From Flavobacterium sp. (GTDB lineage Bacteria > Bacteroidota > Bacteroidia > Flavobacteriales > Flavobacteriaceae): a DNA stretch of 64,000 bases. Shown here one piece after another: positions 19,709-28,274 of the stretch. Location of the stretch: assembly GCA_016714905.1 (NCBI GenBank), contig JADKBW010000008.1, positions 131,001 through 195,000 of the forward strand, in the 5' to 3' direction. A model generated the notes under the pieces. It had not been told where the DNA came from. It saw only the letters and a program-made list of their open reading frames with translations, and searched no databases. The translations under genes were made by a program, and so were the position numbers. Within the stretch, counting starts at the first letter, position 1, and the number at the start of each line of letters is the position of its first letter.

Positions 19709-19903
19709 TAATGTTAATAGTTTAAGTGTTAGTAATATTTTTTATTAAAATTAGGTTAATTAAATATAAGCACTACTTCCCACAAACGTTTACAAACTCG
19801 TTCAAAAACTGTTATTTACGATTAAGTGTATCATTATCCTTTTGTCGCGAGACAAACCAGTAATTCTATCACATGAAATCAAATTCTTGAAAAATCAATA
19901 AAT

Positions 19904-19938
19904 AAAAAAAACCGCTTCTTTTCAGAAGCGGTTTTTTT
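19904..19938. terminator. Hairpin terminator
   Basis: Perfect stem AAAAAAACCGCTTCT / AGAAGCGGTTTTTTT with a short loop. It follows the lipoprotein gene on the minus strand and separates it from the tail-collar operon. Confidence 0.9.
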
Positions 19939-19953
19939 ATCGGAACTATGACT

Positions 19954-20670
19954 CTACCTGTGATTATTCATTATCAATAACTCACTAGAGTTTCTATAAC
20001 TTGCTGTTGGAGACGTCGTGATAGAACATAAGTCGTCACCAGAATACCAAGTACCTTGATATAAAATATCTACGCGTATAAAATATTGCGTATTTGCTGC
20101 TGGTCCGCCTGGCAAATTAGAAAGTTGAAAACTTGATTCGGTTGTTTCAATAACTCGCGTTTGACTATCGTTGGTGATTACAAATCTATATTTTTCAGCA
20201 CCTAAAGTTTGTTTAGCAAAAATATTTGTCCAGAACGAATCTACTACACTACCACACTGAGGCCCTATGACTTTAGATTTTTCTGGTAAGCTCGGCGTCT
20301 TTAAAGTACAATCTGGATTAATAACATTTGTATAGTTTAGAGATGCATCTAAAGCCACTTGAACTTCAATTTTGTAGACAGTATTCAAAGCAATATTACT
20401 GAGCCCCAAGTCTACCATCTTAAAACTGTTTACAGGAGTATCAACTGTTCCAGCCAATACACCAGTAGCTTCATTCTTAACGGTAAATCGATAGCCGTAT
20501 ACAGGAATCTCGTTTGGAAGTTGTCTGCAGAAAATCGTTTGAGAAATATCAGTCAATTGGGAACCGCATTCTGGTAAAATAAAAAAGGTTGCACTAGACG
20601 GCTCTCCATCTTCGTTACATGATGTAAACAACATTATAATTGCTCCAAGAAAAACAATAATCTTCTTCAT
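19954..20670 (-). CDS. Lipoprotein with two modules shared with the 772-residue T9SS protein
   Basis: 238 residues. Lipobox LFTSCNED gives a lipid-modified Cys at about residue 18. Two modules follow: ECGSQLTDISQTIFC ... YGYRFTVKN ... CTLKTP, and QCGSVVDSFWTNIFA ... YRFVITN ... LPGGPAANTQYFIRVDILY ... CSITTSPTAS. These match modules 2 and 3 of the T9SS protein at 15539 in order and in detail. It has no T9SS domain, so it should sit in a membrane leaflet instead of being secreted. The function is unknown; the two proteins probably arose by duplication and bind the same partner. Confidence 0.8.
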   Translation of the reverse strand: MKKIIVFLGAIIMLFTSCNEDGEPSSATFFILPECGSQLTDISQTIFCRQLPNEIPVYGYRFTVKNEATGVLAGTVDTPVNSFKMVDLGLSNIALNTVYKIEVQVALDASLNYTNVINPDCTLKTPSLPEKSKVIGPQCGSVVDSFWTNIFAKQTLGAEKYRFVITNDSQTRVIETTESSFQLSNLPGGPAANTQYFIRVDILYQGTWYSGDDLCSITTSPTASYRNSSELLIMNNHR

Positions 20671-20892
20671 ACATTAAGATTTAGTCAAAAAAATATTAAT
20701 TAATTAAATTGCCACGATAGAACAATTTTTTTTCAAATATAAAACTTATTTAAACATAAATTAAGAAACTCCTATATATTTACGATGCATAACTAATTTT
20801 CTAAAAACATATCGCGATAAAAGATAAACACAAAATCGTTAGCAAAATGAAATGCCAAATTATAAATGTAAAACACTTTCAATCGCAATTCT

Positions 20893-22791
20893 CTACTTTT
20901 TCTTTTGCTGTGCTTTCTGCGCCTCCGCTTCTTCCATTATCTTTTGCAATTTTTGCTGGAATCCACTTTTCTTTTTAGGTTCTTTCAATTTATTGGCTTG
21001 TATTTGAGCATGGATTTTATCCGAATCCACAATATATTCCTTAATGACGAACATAATTCCAATAGTTATTAAATTGGAAATGAAGTTGTATAAACTCAAT
21101 CCAGCACCATAACTATTAAAGAAAATCAACATCATCACAGGCGAAACATAAATCATGATTTTCATAATTTTGCCCATATCTGGCATTCCTTCTTGCTGTG
21201 GCGCAGCCATTTGTTGATCACCAGATGTCATTTTCATATAAAAGAAAATTGCTATGGCAGCTAATATTGGAAACAAACTAATATGATCACCGTACAACGG
21301 AATGTGGAATGGCAACTTCGCAATTTGGTCAAAGGATGACAAATCATCTGCCCACAAAAACCCTTTCTGTCTTAGTTCAAAAGCCGACGGGAAAAACTGA
21401 AATGAGGCATACATAAAAGGAATTTGAATCAATGCGGGAATACAACCAGCCATCGGATTAACACCCGCTTTGTTGTATAACTTCATCGTTTCTTGCTGCT
21501 TCTTCATCGGATCTTTTCCGAATTTATCATTCAACTCGTTGATCTCCGGACGCAATACTTTCATTTTGGCTTGCGATAAAAACGACTTGTACGTTATCGG
21601 CGACATCGCAATTTTAATAATAATTGTAAAGATGATAATCGCAATTCCATAAGCAATATACGAACTCAAAAATCCGAATAACGGAATGAAGATGAACATG
21701 TTAATCCATCCAAAAATTCCCCAACCTAAAGAAATAATCTTATTGATATTTCTATCGTATGATTTTAATAAAGTATAATCCGTTGGACCCAAATACCAAT
21801 TCATTTTATAGTCCAATTCACCATTGTTAAATGCTAATGGCATATTGGCTTTGAATTGCTTGGTAAAAATGGTGTCCTTCTTTTCGTCCAAAACTAGATT
21901 TTGAGAATGCAATTTAGCATTTTCAAAAGGCGTTTTGGTAAGCAGAATTGCGCTAAAAAAGTGTTGTTTAAAAGCTACATAACTCACTTTATTAGGATTC
22001 TCTTCCTCGTTTTCTCCTTGATTAACGTAGTCAATTTTGTCTTCTTCGTATTCAAAATAAATTTCTGTGTAACGATTTTCGTACGCAATTCCTTTTTCAT
22101 TGCGGATAGCTTTTACTTTCCATTCTAAATCTAATGGCTTACTGGTATTCAAAACTTTACTTAACCCTTGCGAACGAAGATCAAAATCGACCATATAATC
22201 GTTTGGCTTCAAAACGTATTTGTATTCTAAATACTCATTTTCACCTGCTTTCAATCGCATCGAAACGATTTGATTATCACCCGCTTTCGAAATGGTCGGC
22301 TCGAAGTACAAATCTTTGGTTTGCAATGTTCTGTTGTCCTGTGTCAATAAGCTAATATTCAAATCAGCATTGTTATCCTTGATCAAAGACACCAAACTTC
22401 CAGATCCTTTTTTAAACCTTTCTTGATTCTTTAAAGTTGCTTCAGAGATAAATCCACCTTTGTTAGCAATGACAATTTTTACCAAATTATTTTCGATGGT
22501 CGTGAAACCTTCTTTTGCAGATGGAAGTGTCGCAGAATAAGCAAAATTACCTAAAGTAGCTTTTAAAGCGGATATTTGTGTAGAATCCTTCACCGCCGAA
22601 AGCATCGTATTTGCTTGTACTTTAGCAACTTTGGCTTTTTGAGTTGCTTGCTTTTGAACCAATTCCTTCTTGGCCTTTTCTGCCGCAATTTCTTTTTCTG
22701 ATGGTTGATTTTGATACATGATCCAAATCAAAATACCAAAAATCAATGCAAAGCCTATTATTGAATTGAGGTCTAACTTTTTCTCTTCCAT
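20893..22791 (-). CDS. yidC: Membrane protein insertase YidC
   Basis: 632 residues. Inserts and folds inner-membrane proteins, alone or with SecYEG. N-terminal helix (FALIFGILIWIMYQNQ), a long Bacteroidetes-type periplasmic beta domain (about 70-350), then the conserved insertase core: FGWINMFIFIPLFGFLSSYIAYG, AMSPITYKSFLSQAKMKVLRPEI, KAGVNPMAGCIPALIQIPFMYASFQFFP, and the last helices near MMLIFFNSYGAGLSLYNFISNLITIG. The C-terminal tail is Lys-rich (ribosome binding). pyrG lies 24 bp upstream on the same strand, a common pairing in this group. Confidence 0.97.
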   Translation of the reverse strand: MEEKKLDLNSIIGFALIFGILIWIMYQNQPSEKEIAAEKAKKELVQKQATQKAKVAKVQANTMLSAVKDSTQISALKATLGNFAYSATLPSAKEGFTTIENNLVKIVIANKGGFISEATLKNQERFKKGSGSLVSLIKDNNADLNISLLTQDNRTLQTKDLYFEPTISKAGDNQIVSMRLKAGENEYLEYKYVLKPNDYMVDFDLRSQGLSKVLNTSKPLDLEWKVKAIRNEKGIAYENRYTEIYFEYEEDKIDYVNQGENEEENPNKVSYVAFKQHFFSAILLTKTPFENAKLHSQNLVLDEKKDTIFTKQFKANMPLAFNNGELDYKMNWYLGPTDYTLLKSYDRNINKIISLGWGIFGWINMFIFIPLFGFLSSYIAYGIAIIIFTIIIKIAMSPITYKSFLSQAKMKVLRPEINELNDKFGKDPMKKQQETMKLYNKAGVNPMAGCIPALIQIPFMYASFQFFPSAFELRQKGFLWADDLSSFDQIAKLPFHIPLYGDHISLFPILAAIAIFFYMKMTSGDQQMAAPQQEGMPDMGKIMKIMIYVSPVMMLIFFNSYGAGLSLYNFISNLITIGIMFVIKEYIVDSDKIHAQIQANKLKEPKKKSGFQQKLQKIMEEAEAQKAQQKKK

Positions 22792-22815
22792 GCTACTTTA
22801 TTAAAAACTAATTTA

Positions 22816-24429
22816 TTATTTCTTCTTTGATTTTACTGTCGCCGCCACAAAACTAACAAATAAAGGATGCGGATTGGCTACAGTGCTTTTATATTCGGGA
22901 TGGTATTGAACACCAATAAAAAAAGGATGATTGGCTAACTCCACAATTTCAACTAATTGGGTATCCGGGTTAATTCCAGATGAAATCAAACCAGCCTTTT
23001 CAAGTGCTTCCGCGTAATCGCTATTGTATTCATAACGATGACGGTGGCGCTCTAAAACACTAGATTTTCCATAAATGGAATAGGCTAATGAATTTTCTTT
23101 AAGGTCACATTTCCATGCTCCCAAACGCATCGTTCCACCTTTGTCCGTAATGCTCTTTTGTTCTTCCATCAAATCGATGACAGGATGGGAAGTACCTTGA
23201 TTCATCTCAGTCGAATTAGCGTCTTTATAACCCAATACATTTCGAGCGTACTCAATCACCGCCATTTGCATTCCGAGGCAAATTCCAAAAAATGGCAAGT
23301 TATTTTCTCTGGCATACCGAACTGCTTCGATTTTTCCTTCGATGCCTCGTTCCCCAAAACCGGGTGCAACAAGAATTCCATCAAGGCCATTCATTTTTTC
23401 AGCAACATTATCCTTATCTATGTATTCTGAGTGCACAGAAACTACATTAACTTTGGTTTCGTTGGCAGCACCGGCATGTATAAATGCTTCTAAGATCGAT
23501 TTGTAAGAATCTTGCAGTTCAACATATTTTCCAATCAACCCAATATTCACAGTATGTTTTGGATTCTTTAATCGATGTAAAAACGTATTCCAGTTCTTTA
23601 AATCTGGAGCGGCTTTTTTAGGTAAATTTAATTTCTTTAGGGCCACAACATCCAATCCTTCTTCCAACATCAAATTCGGCACTTCATAAATCGTTGACGC
23701 ATCAATAGATTGAATCACAGCTTCTCGTTTTACATTGCAAAACAGCGCTAACTTCTGACGCAATTCATCAGAAATTTCGTGTTCGGTTCTGCAAACCAAA
23801 ATATCTGCTTTGATACCGCTTTCCATTAAGGTTTTCACGGAGTGTTGTGTAGGTTTGGTTTTCAATTCACCTGCAGCAGCCAAATAAGGAACTAAGGTAA
23901 GATGAATGACAATTCCGTTGCCTTCTCCTAATTCCCATACTAACTGACGCACGGACTCTATATAAGGCAATGATTCAATATCACCGACTGTTCCTCCTAT
24001 TTCAGTTATGACAATATCGAAATCTCCAGAATTTCCCAGCAACTGCATGCGTTCTTTGATTTCGTTGGTAATATGAGGAACCACTTGAACGGTTTTTCCC
24101 AAAAACTCACCACGACGTTCTTTTTCGATTACCGAAAGATACACTCTTCCTGTGGTTACATTGTTTGCTTGAGAGGTCGGAACATTCAGAAAACGTTCGT
24201 AGTGACCTAAGTCTAAATCAGTTTCCGCACCATCATCAGTCACATAACATTCGCCATGCTCATACGGATTTAAAGTTCCTGGGTCGACATTGATGTACGG
24301 ATCAAATTTTTGAATCGTAGTTCTGTAGCCGCGCGCTTGCAATAGTTTTGCTAATGAAGCAGCGATAATTCCTTTACCGAGTGAAGAAGTCACACCGCCG
24401 GTAACAAAAATATACTTCGTTTGATTCAT
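22816..24429 (-). CDS. pyrG: CTP synthase
   Basis: 537 residues. Converts UTP, ATP and glutamine to CTP, the last step of pyrimidine nucleotide synthesis. Synthase domain: KYIFVTGGVTSSLGKGI (P-loop), KFDPYINVDPGTLNPYEHGE, EIGGTVGDIES. Glutamine amidotransferase domain: FFGICLGMQMAV with the nucleophile Cys, and GVQYHPEYKS with the His/Glu of the triad. Length is normal. The leader has an imperfect TTGTGTTGTAG direct repeat just before the start (24436-24458). Confidence 0.97.
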   Translation of the reverse strand: MNQTKYIFVTGGVTSSLGKGIIAASLAKLLQARGYRTTIQKFDPYINVDPGTLNPYEHGECYVTDDGAETDLDLGHYERFLNVPTSQANNVTTGRVYLSVIEKERRGEFLGKTVQVVPHITNEIKERMQLLGNSGDFDIVITEIGGTVGDIESLPYIESVRQLVWELGEGNGIVIHLTLVPYLAAAGELKTKPTQHSVKTLMESGIKADILVCRTEHEISDELRQKLALFCNVKREAVIQSIDASTIYEVPNLMLEEGLDVVALKKLNLPKKAAPDLKNWNTFLHRLKNPKHTVNIGLIGKYVELQDSYKSILEAFIHAGAANETKVNVVSVHSEYIDKDNVAEKMNGLDGILVAPGFGERGIEGKIEAVRYARENNLPFFGICLGMQMAVIEYARNVLGYKDANSTEMNQGTSHPVIDLMEEQKSITDKGGTMRLGAWKCDLKENSLAYSIYGKSSVLERHRHRYEYNSDYAEALEKAGLISSGINPDTQLVEIVELANHPFFIGVQYHPEYKSTVANPHPLFVSFVAATVKSKKK

Positions 24430-24594
24430 TTTTTTTGTGTTGTAGTTGTGTTGTAGTTGTTTAAAAAACGAGGCAAAAGTACAACTATTAATTGAGATAA
24501 AATCAATTTGGAAATGAGATAATTTGGAAATTTAGATTTGAAAAAACAGATTAATTTAACTTGATTCTGATTTAACTATTTTTCGAATTTCAAA

Positions 24595-24828
24595 TCAAAT
24601 CGGTTTTGGATATTGTCTTTTTATATTTCGTATTAATTCTTCCAAACCGTTTAATTTGAGTTCATATATCAATTGCATTTGCTCACCTAAAGTTCCTTTT
24701 GGAAAGCCTTTGTTGCTATACCAAACGACGTAATATTCAGGCAAATCAATTAAGAAACGCCCTTCGTATTTCCCGAATGGCATCTTAGTATGGGCGAGAG
24801 CAATCAGCTTTTTTTGATCTTGATTCAT
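24595..24828 (-). CDS. DUF3820 family small protein
   Basis: 77 residues from the ATG encoding MNQDQKK; the longer frame adds ten residues overlapping a terminator and is not favoured. Motifs HTKMPFGKYEGRFLIDLPEYYVVWYSNKGFPKGTLGEQM match the DUF3820 family (related to proteins annotated as quorum-sensing-regulated virulence factors). The biochemical role is unknown. Lies alone, 82 bp downstream of the OsmC gene and after its terminator. Confidence 0.82.
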   Translation of the reverse strand: MNQDQKKLIALAHTKMPFGKYEGRFLIDLPEYYVVWYSNKGFPKGTLGEQMQLIYELKLNGLEELIRNIKRQYPKPI

Positions 24829-24846
24829 GTTGATGAAGTTAGAAGA

Positions 24847-24897
24847 AAAAAGAGCCAAGAATCAAGATTATATATTTTTTTGATTTTTGGCTCTTTT
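24847..24897. terminator. Hairpin terminator of the guaA-OsmC operon
   Basis: Arms AAAAGAGCCAA and TTGGCTCTTTT, extended inwards by AATCAA / TTGATT, with A and T tracts on both sides. It follows the OsmC stop on the minus strand. Confidence 0.85.
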
Positions 24898-24910
24898 ATC
24901 TTCTTTAAGA

Positions 24911-25309
24911 TTATTTCCAATGAAAAGTAACGTCTTTTTCGATATCGGGATGCAAGCTTAAGAAAACGGGACATGTCATAGCGGCTCTTTCTAGGATAAT
25001 CTTGTTCTTTTCGCTGGTGTTCGGTAGAAATAACGCAACTACTAATTTCGAGATTTTTCTCGGCTCTGCTTGCATGATTTTGGTTATTTCTATAGTGGAG
25101 TCGACCAAATCAACATCTAATTCCTTTGATTTAATCGCCATAATCGAAATCATACAGCTTCCTAAAGATGTCGCCACCAAATCGGTGGGAGAAAATGCTT
25201 CTCCTTTTCCATGATTATCAGTTGGTGCATCGGTTATTATGGTATTCCCAGATTGCAGGTGCTCGCATGTGGTTCTTAACCCTCCTAAGTACGTAATTTT
25301 CGAGGTCAT
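24911..25309 (-). CDS. OsmC family peroxiredoxin-like protein
   Basis: 132 residues. OsmC/Ohr fold with the two expected cysteines: SLGSCMISIMAIKSKEL (first Cys) and AAMTCPVFLSLHPDI (second Cys), plus GKGEAFSPTDLVATSLG. Proteins of this family reduce organic hydroperoxides through these thiols in the cytoplasm. The start overlaps the stop of the LysM/receptor gene by a single base, so it is the last gene of the guaA-led operon. Confidence 0.9.
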   Translation of the reverse strand: MTSKITYLGGLRTTCEHLQSGNTIITDAPTDNHGKGEAFSPTDLVATSLGSCMISIMAIKSKELDVDLVDSTIEITKIMQAEPRKISKLVVALFLPNTSEKNKIILERAAMTCPVFLSLHPDIEKDVTFHWK

Positions 25310-27408
25310 TAATTTACTTGTTTTACTGACAAATCATCTTGATACTCTAAGATATAAACTCCTTTGTTAATGTATCCCTCAGTCCCTTTTTTGACATACT
25401 CAAATTTGCTTTCAATTTGTTCTGATTTTATCTGATCTGCAGCTGATACGAAGGAAGCATTTTGCGTAATTCTCATCAGTGTATCGAAAGTTACGTCGAA
25501 ACCGCGCACCGCATATTGACTAGGAAATACTTTATTAAGATCTTTATATTTCTTTTCAAAATGCGTGGCTTCAATCGAATTATTTTCCCTTGTCAATGAA
25601 GGATAAAGCAATTTCAAAATTGTCAATCGTTTCATAGAAACTTCTTCAAAATCGAGTGTTTCGTTTGGCTCGATAATTACCAATTGAATCTGAAAATTCG
25701 CCAATTCGTTTAATAATACATTGGTCGTTCCTAAAATTAATCCTGTTCTTTCTGAATCTAAAACGACGTAGTTTTGAACACCTTTTACAAACAGCGACTT
25801 TAGATTCGCAATATCTAGCGCTCCATTATCCAAGAGCGTTACAAACTTTGCCGCAGGATAATTCTTTGAAATAAAATCTTTGTTGTAAACTCTTTTTGGG
25901 TCACTAACTACGATTATGTTCCCATTTTTGGACATCATATAGGTAAACATTGCTGTTTTTCCAAAGTCACTCGGTGGCATTGCCTGAAAAAGATTGGGAG
26001 ATGATTTTCCTATTTCTTTCGAAAGTGGCGAAATCACTGGAACATTTTTCTCGCTCAAAAGCTCGGCAGTTTTTTCGATGTATTGCTGATAGAATGGCCC
26101 AACAACGGCATCAGCTTCTTGAATATTATTGTTTTTGATGATATTCTCAACATTGGAACTGACCTTACTTTCCTCTGAGTCAAAAATTTTGACATCCACA
26201 TTCAAACCCAACGTTTTTGCAGAATCAATGGCCATCAGTGCTCCTGAGTAGAAATCGAGGGTCATATTTAAAAACGCATCCTTTTTTAGGCGAACATCCA
26301 TGGTCTTCAACGTGTCACTCTGAATTTTGGCAGCATTAAACGGCAACAGTAAAACTAATGACTTTCTGGTTGTATTTGGCACCACTGTTTTACTTGCTAC
26401 TTTCACCAAAGTGGATTGATCAGCATCAGTTTTTATAGTTCCTTTACCAGGCACTTTTAGAATCATTCCTGATTTTACACCATCTTTTAAAGTAGGATTG
26501 AGTTGAATTAATTCCTCTTCAGTCACTTTAAAATACTGTGTCAAACTGTACATAGTATCACCAGACTTCACTTCATAATTAGCATATCCATTTTTGGTTA
26601 GAGTTCGAACCGTTTTGGTTTCCACAATTTCATCTTTAACGATTTCGGTAGTTACCGGTTTTGGCTTTTCGACTATTGGTCGCTCAATAACAACTTTTGA
26701 TGCATCCGGATTTTTAGCAACTCCACTAATAAGTAGTTTGAAACCGACAGGTAAATTAGTAACAATTTGAGGATTTCGTTGCTCTAATTCTTGAACGGTC
26801 ATCCCGTACTTCTTAGCGATACCAAACTTTGTTTCTTTAGGCTCTACTACATGGAAAACAGTATTCTCTTTATCGGAGTTTGACAATACAGGTGAACTCG
26901 CAGTTTTTGTTTCTACAACCTTAACTATTGATTCCTCTGGTGCCTTTGCAATTGTTTCACTTGATTTTTTCGGATCGCCTTCTATTTTAGAATCTGGAAT
27001 CTTAATCGCTTGTCCTATTTTTAAACCATTGGTCAATATGCTTGCATTTAAACTCTTCAGTTCCTCCACATTAATATTATAATCTCTGGAAATACTATAC
27101 AGTGTTTCTTTTGGTTTTGTAATATGAGTTCTATTTGTGGAAACTTTCGGTCTTTCTTTTTCTGCAACATTTTCCGATTTTTTAATTGCAGATGCTGGTA
27201 TCAGAATCAAATCATTCTCTTGAATTCCTTTTTGAGCATCGGGATTCAACTGATAGATATCGTAAGGCGTTACATTGTATTTTGTTGCGATTTGTAAAAC
27301 GGATTCTCCCTTTGCAACTGTATGTCTAGTATAGTTCTTATCTTGAGCAAATACGATACTAGTATTTACGCAGAGTACTAGTATTGACAGTAAAAATCTA
27401 TGTTTCAT
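25309..27408 (-). CDS. LysM-repeat protein fused to a periplasmic ligand-binding (LpoA/ABC-receptor-like) domain
   Basis: 699 residues. Signal peptide (LSILVLCVNTSIVFAQ), four LysM repeats (RHTVAKGESVLQIATKYNVTP near 28; THITKPKETLYSISRDYNI near 93; FHVVEPKETKFGIAKKYGM near 186; NYEVKSGDTMYSLTQYF near 279), a Lys/Val-rich linker, and from about 345 a receptor-type ligand-binding fold (SLVLLLPFNAAKI, MDFYSGALMAIDSAK-like, ADAVVGPFY, VPVISPLSKEIG). LysM binds peptidoglycan. The fusion resembles LpoA-like or amino-acid-receptor proteins that may regulate or sense wall synthesis. Function is inferred from architecture. Confidence 0.85.
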   Translation of the reverse strand: MKHRFLLSILVLCVNTSIVFAQDKNYTRHTVAKGESVLQIATKYNVTPYDIYQLNPDAQKGIQENDLILIPASAIKKSENVAEKERPKVSTNRTHITKPKETLYSISRDYNINVEELKSLNASILTNGLKIGQAIKIPDSKIEGDPKKSSETIAKAPEESIVKVVETKTASSPVLSNSDKENTVFHVVEPKETKFGIAKKYGMTVQELEQRNPQIVTNLPVGFKLLISGVAKNPDASKVVIERPIVEKPKPVTTEIVKDEIVETKTVRTLTKNGYANYEVKSGDTMYSLTQYFKVTEEELIQLNPTLKDGVKSGMILKVPGKGTIKTDADQSTLVKVASKTVVPNTTRKSLVLLLPFNAAKIQSDTLKTMDVRLKKDAFLNMTLDFYSGALMAIDSAKTLGLNVDVKIFDSEESKVSSNVENIIKNNNIQEADAVVGPFYQQYIEKTAELLSEKNVPVISPLSKEIGKSSPNLFQAMPPSDFGKTAMFTYMMSKNGNIIVVSDPKRVYNKDFISKNYPAAKFVTLLDNGALDIANLKSLFVKGVQNYVVLDSERTGLILGTTNVLLNELANFQIQLVIIEPNETLDFEEVSMKRLTILKLLYPSLTRENNSIEATHFEKKYKDLNKVFPSQYAVRGFDVTFDTLMRITQNASFVSAADQIKSEQIESKFEYVKKGTEGYINKGVYILEYQDDLSVKQVN

Positions 27409-27456
27409 TCAGCTTTGGTTGTATTAGAATTATGTTAACTTCAACAAATTTAAGAC

Positions 27457-28263
27457 TTAATTGTTGAGTTTTATTTCTAGTACCTGCCCTATTTGTAAAC
27501 CGTTTATTAACAAAGTGGCATTTTGCTCTTTGATTTGATCGACGGTAACATTATACTTCTTTGATAAACTATACAAAGTTTCTTTAGGTTCAACTTTGTG
27601 CATAATAAGATCTGACTTACTACTTGGTTTTTTCTCCGCTGATACCGCTGCTTTAGCTACTTCTGTTGTTGGAATTGTCTTGATTATTGAGGTTGATTGT
27701 ACGACATCTACTTTTTTGTTAGTTAAAATCTTTAGTACTTGCCCAATTTGTAAACCATTCTTGGCTACTTCTGGATTATTGGCTTTTATGTCGTCAACAG
27801 AAACATTATAATCTCGAGCTAAACTGTAGAGCGTTTCTTTTGGCAACACTTTGTGGTTGACTTCAGTTTTGTCTTCAGTGATTATAATCTGTTTGATATC
27901 ACCATCTGATTTTTTAGTGTTCACTTGTTCTGCTACTTCCTCAACTTTGACCACTTTTTTTTCTGGATCCGCGCTGACGTTTTCTTTTACTTCTTCAGAA
28001 ATCTGCTCTTTCACTGGAGCACCTTCTTTTCGTGGTACAGGAATTTTTAATACCATTCCTTCGCTGATTCCATCTACAGCGAACTTATTAAGCTTATAAA
28101 TTTCCGACGGATCTACCAAATACTTCTTAGAAAGTAATCGCACTGATTCCCCCAACTTAACCTCGTGATTAACGATGTCAACTTCTTGTTCTTTTTTCTT
28201 TCCTTGTCCGAAGCTACTGCAAATTACAAGCAAAATCAGAATAGTTAAAATAACTTTTTTCAT
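27457..28263 (-). CDS. LysM-repeat secreted protein
   Basis: 268 residues from ATG 28263; a start 21 bp upstream is possible but precedes the signal peptide. Signal peptide (VILTILILLVICSSFGQ), then three LysM repeats (NHEVKLGESVRLLSKKYLVDP; NHKVLPKETLYSLARDYNV; MHKVEPKETLYSLSKKYNV) joined by Lys/Glu/Val-rich linkers. Probably periplasmic and bound to peptidoglycan. Lies 11 bp after guaA and 48 bp before the LysM/receptor gene, all on minus; repeats 2 and 3 are nearly identical, suggesting recent internal duplication. Confidence 0.85.
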   Translation of the reverse strand: MKKVILTILILLVICSSFGQGKKKEQEVDIVNHEVKLGESVRLLSKKYLVDPSEIYKLNKFAVDGISEGMVLKIPVPRKEGAPVKEQISEEVKENVSADPEKKVVKVEEVAEQVNTKKSDGDIKQIIITEDKTEVNHKVLPKETLYSLARDYNVSVDDIKANNPEVAKNGLQIGQVLKILTNKKVDVVQSTSIIKTIPTTEVAKAAVSAEKKPSSKSDLIMHKVEPKETLYSLSKKYNVTVDQIKEQNATLLINGLQIGQVLEIKLNN

Positions 28264-28274
28264 AACCATTACTT

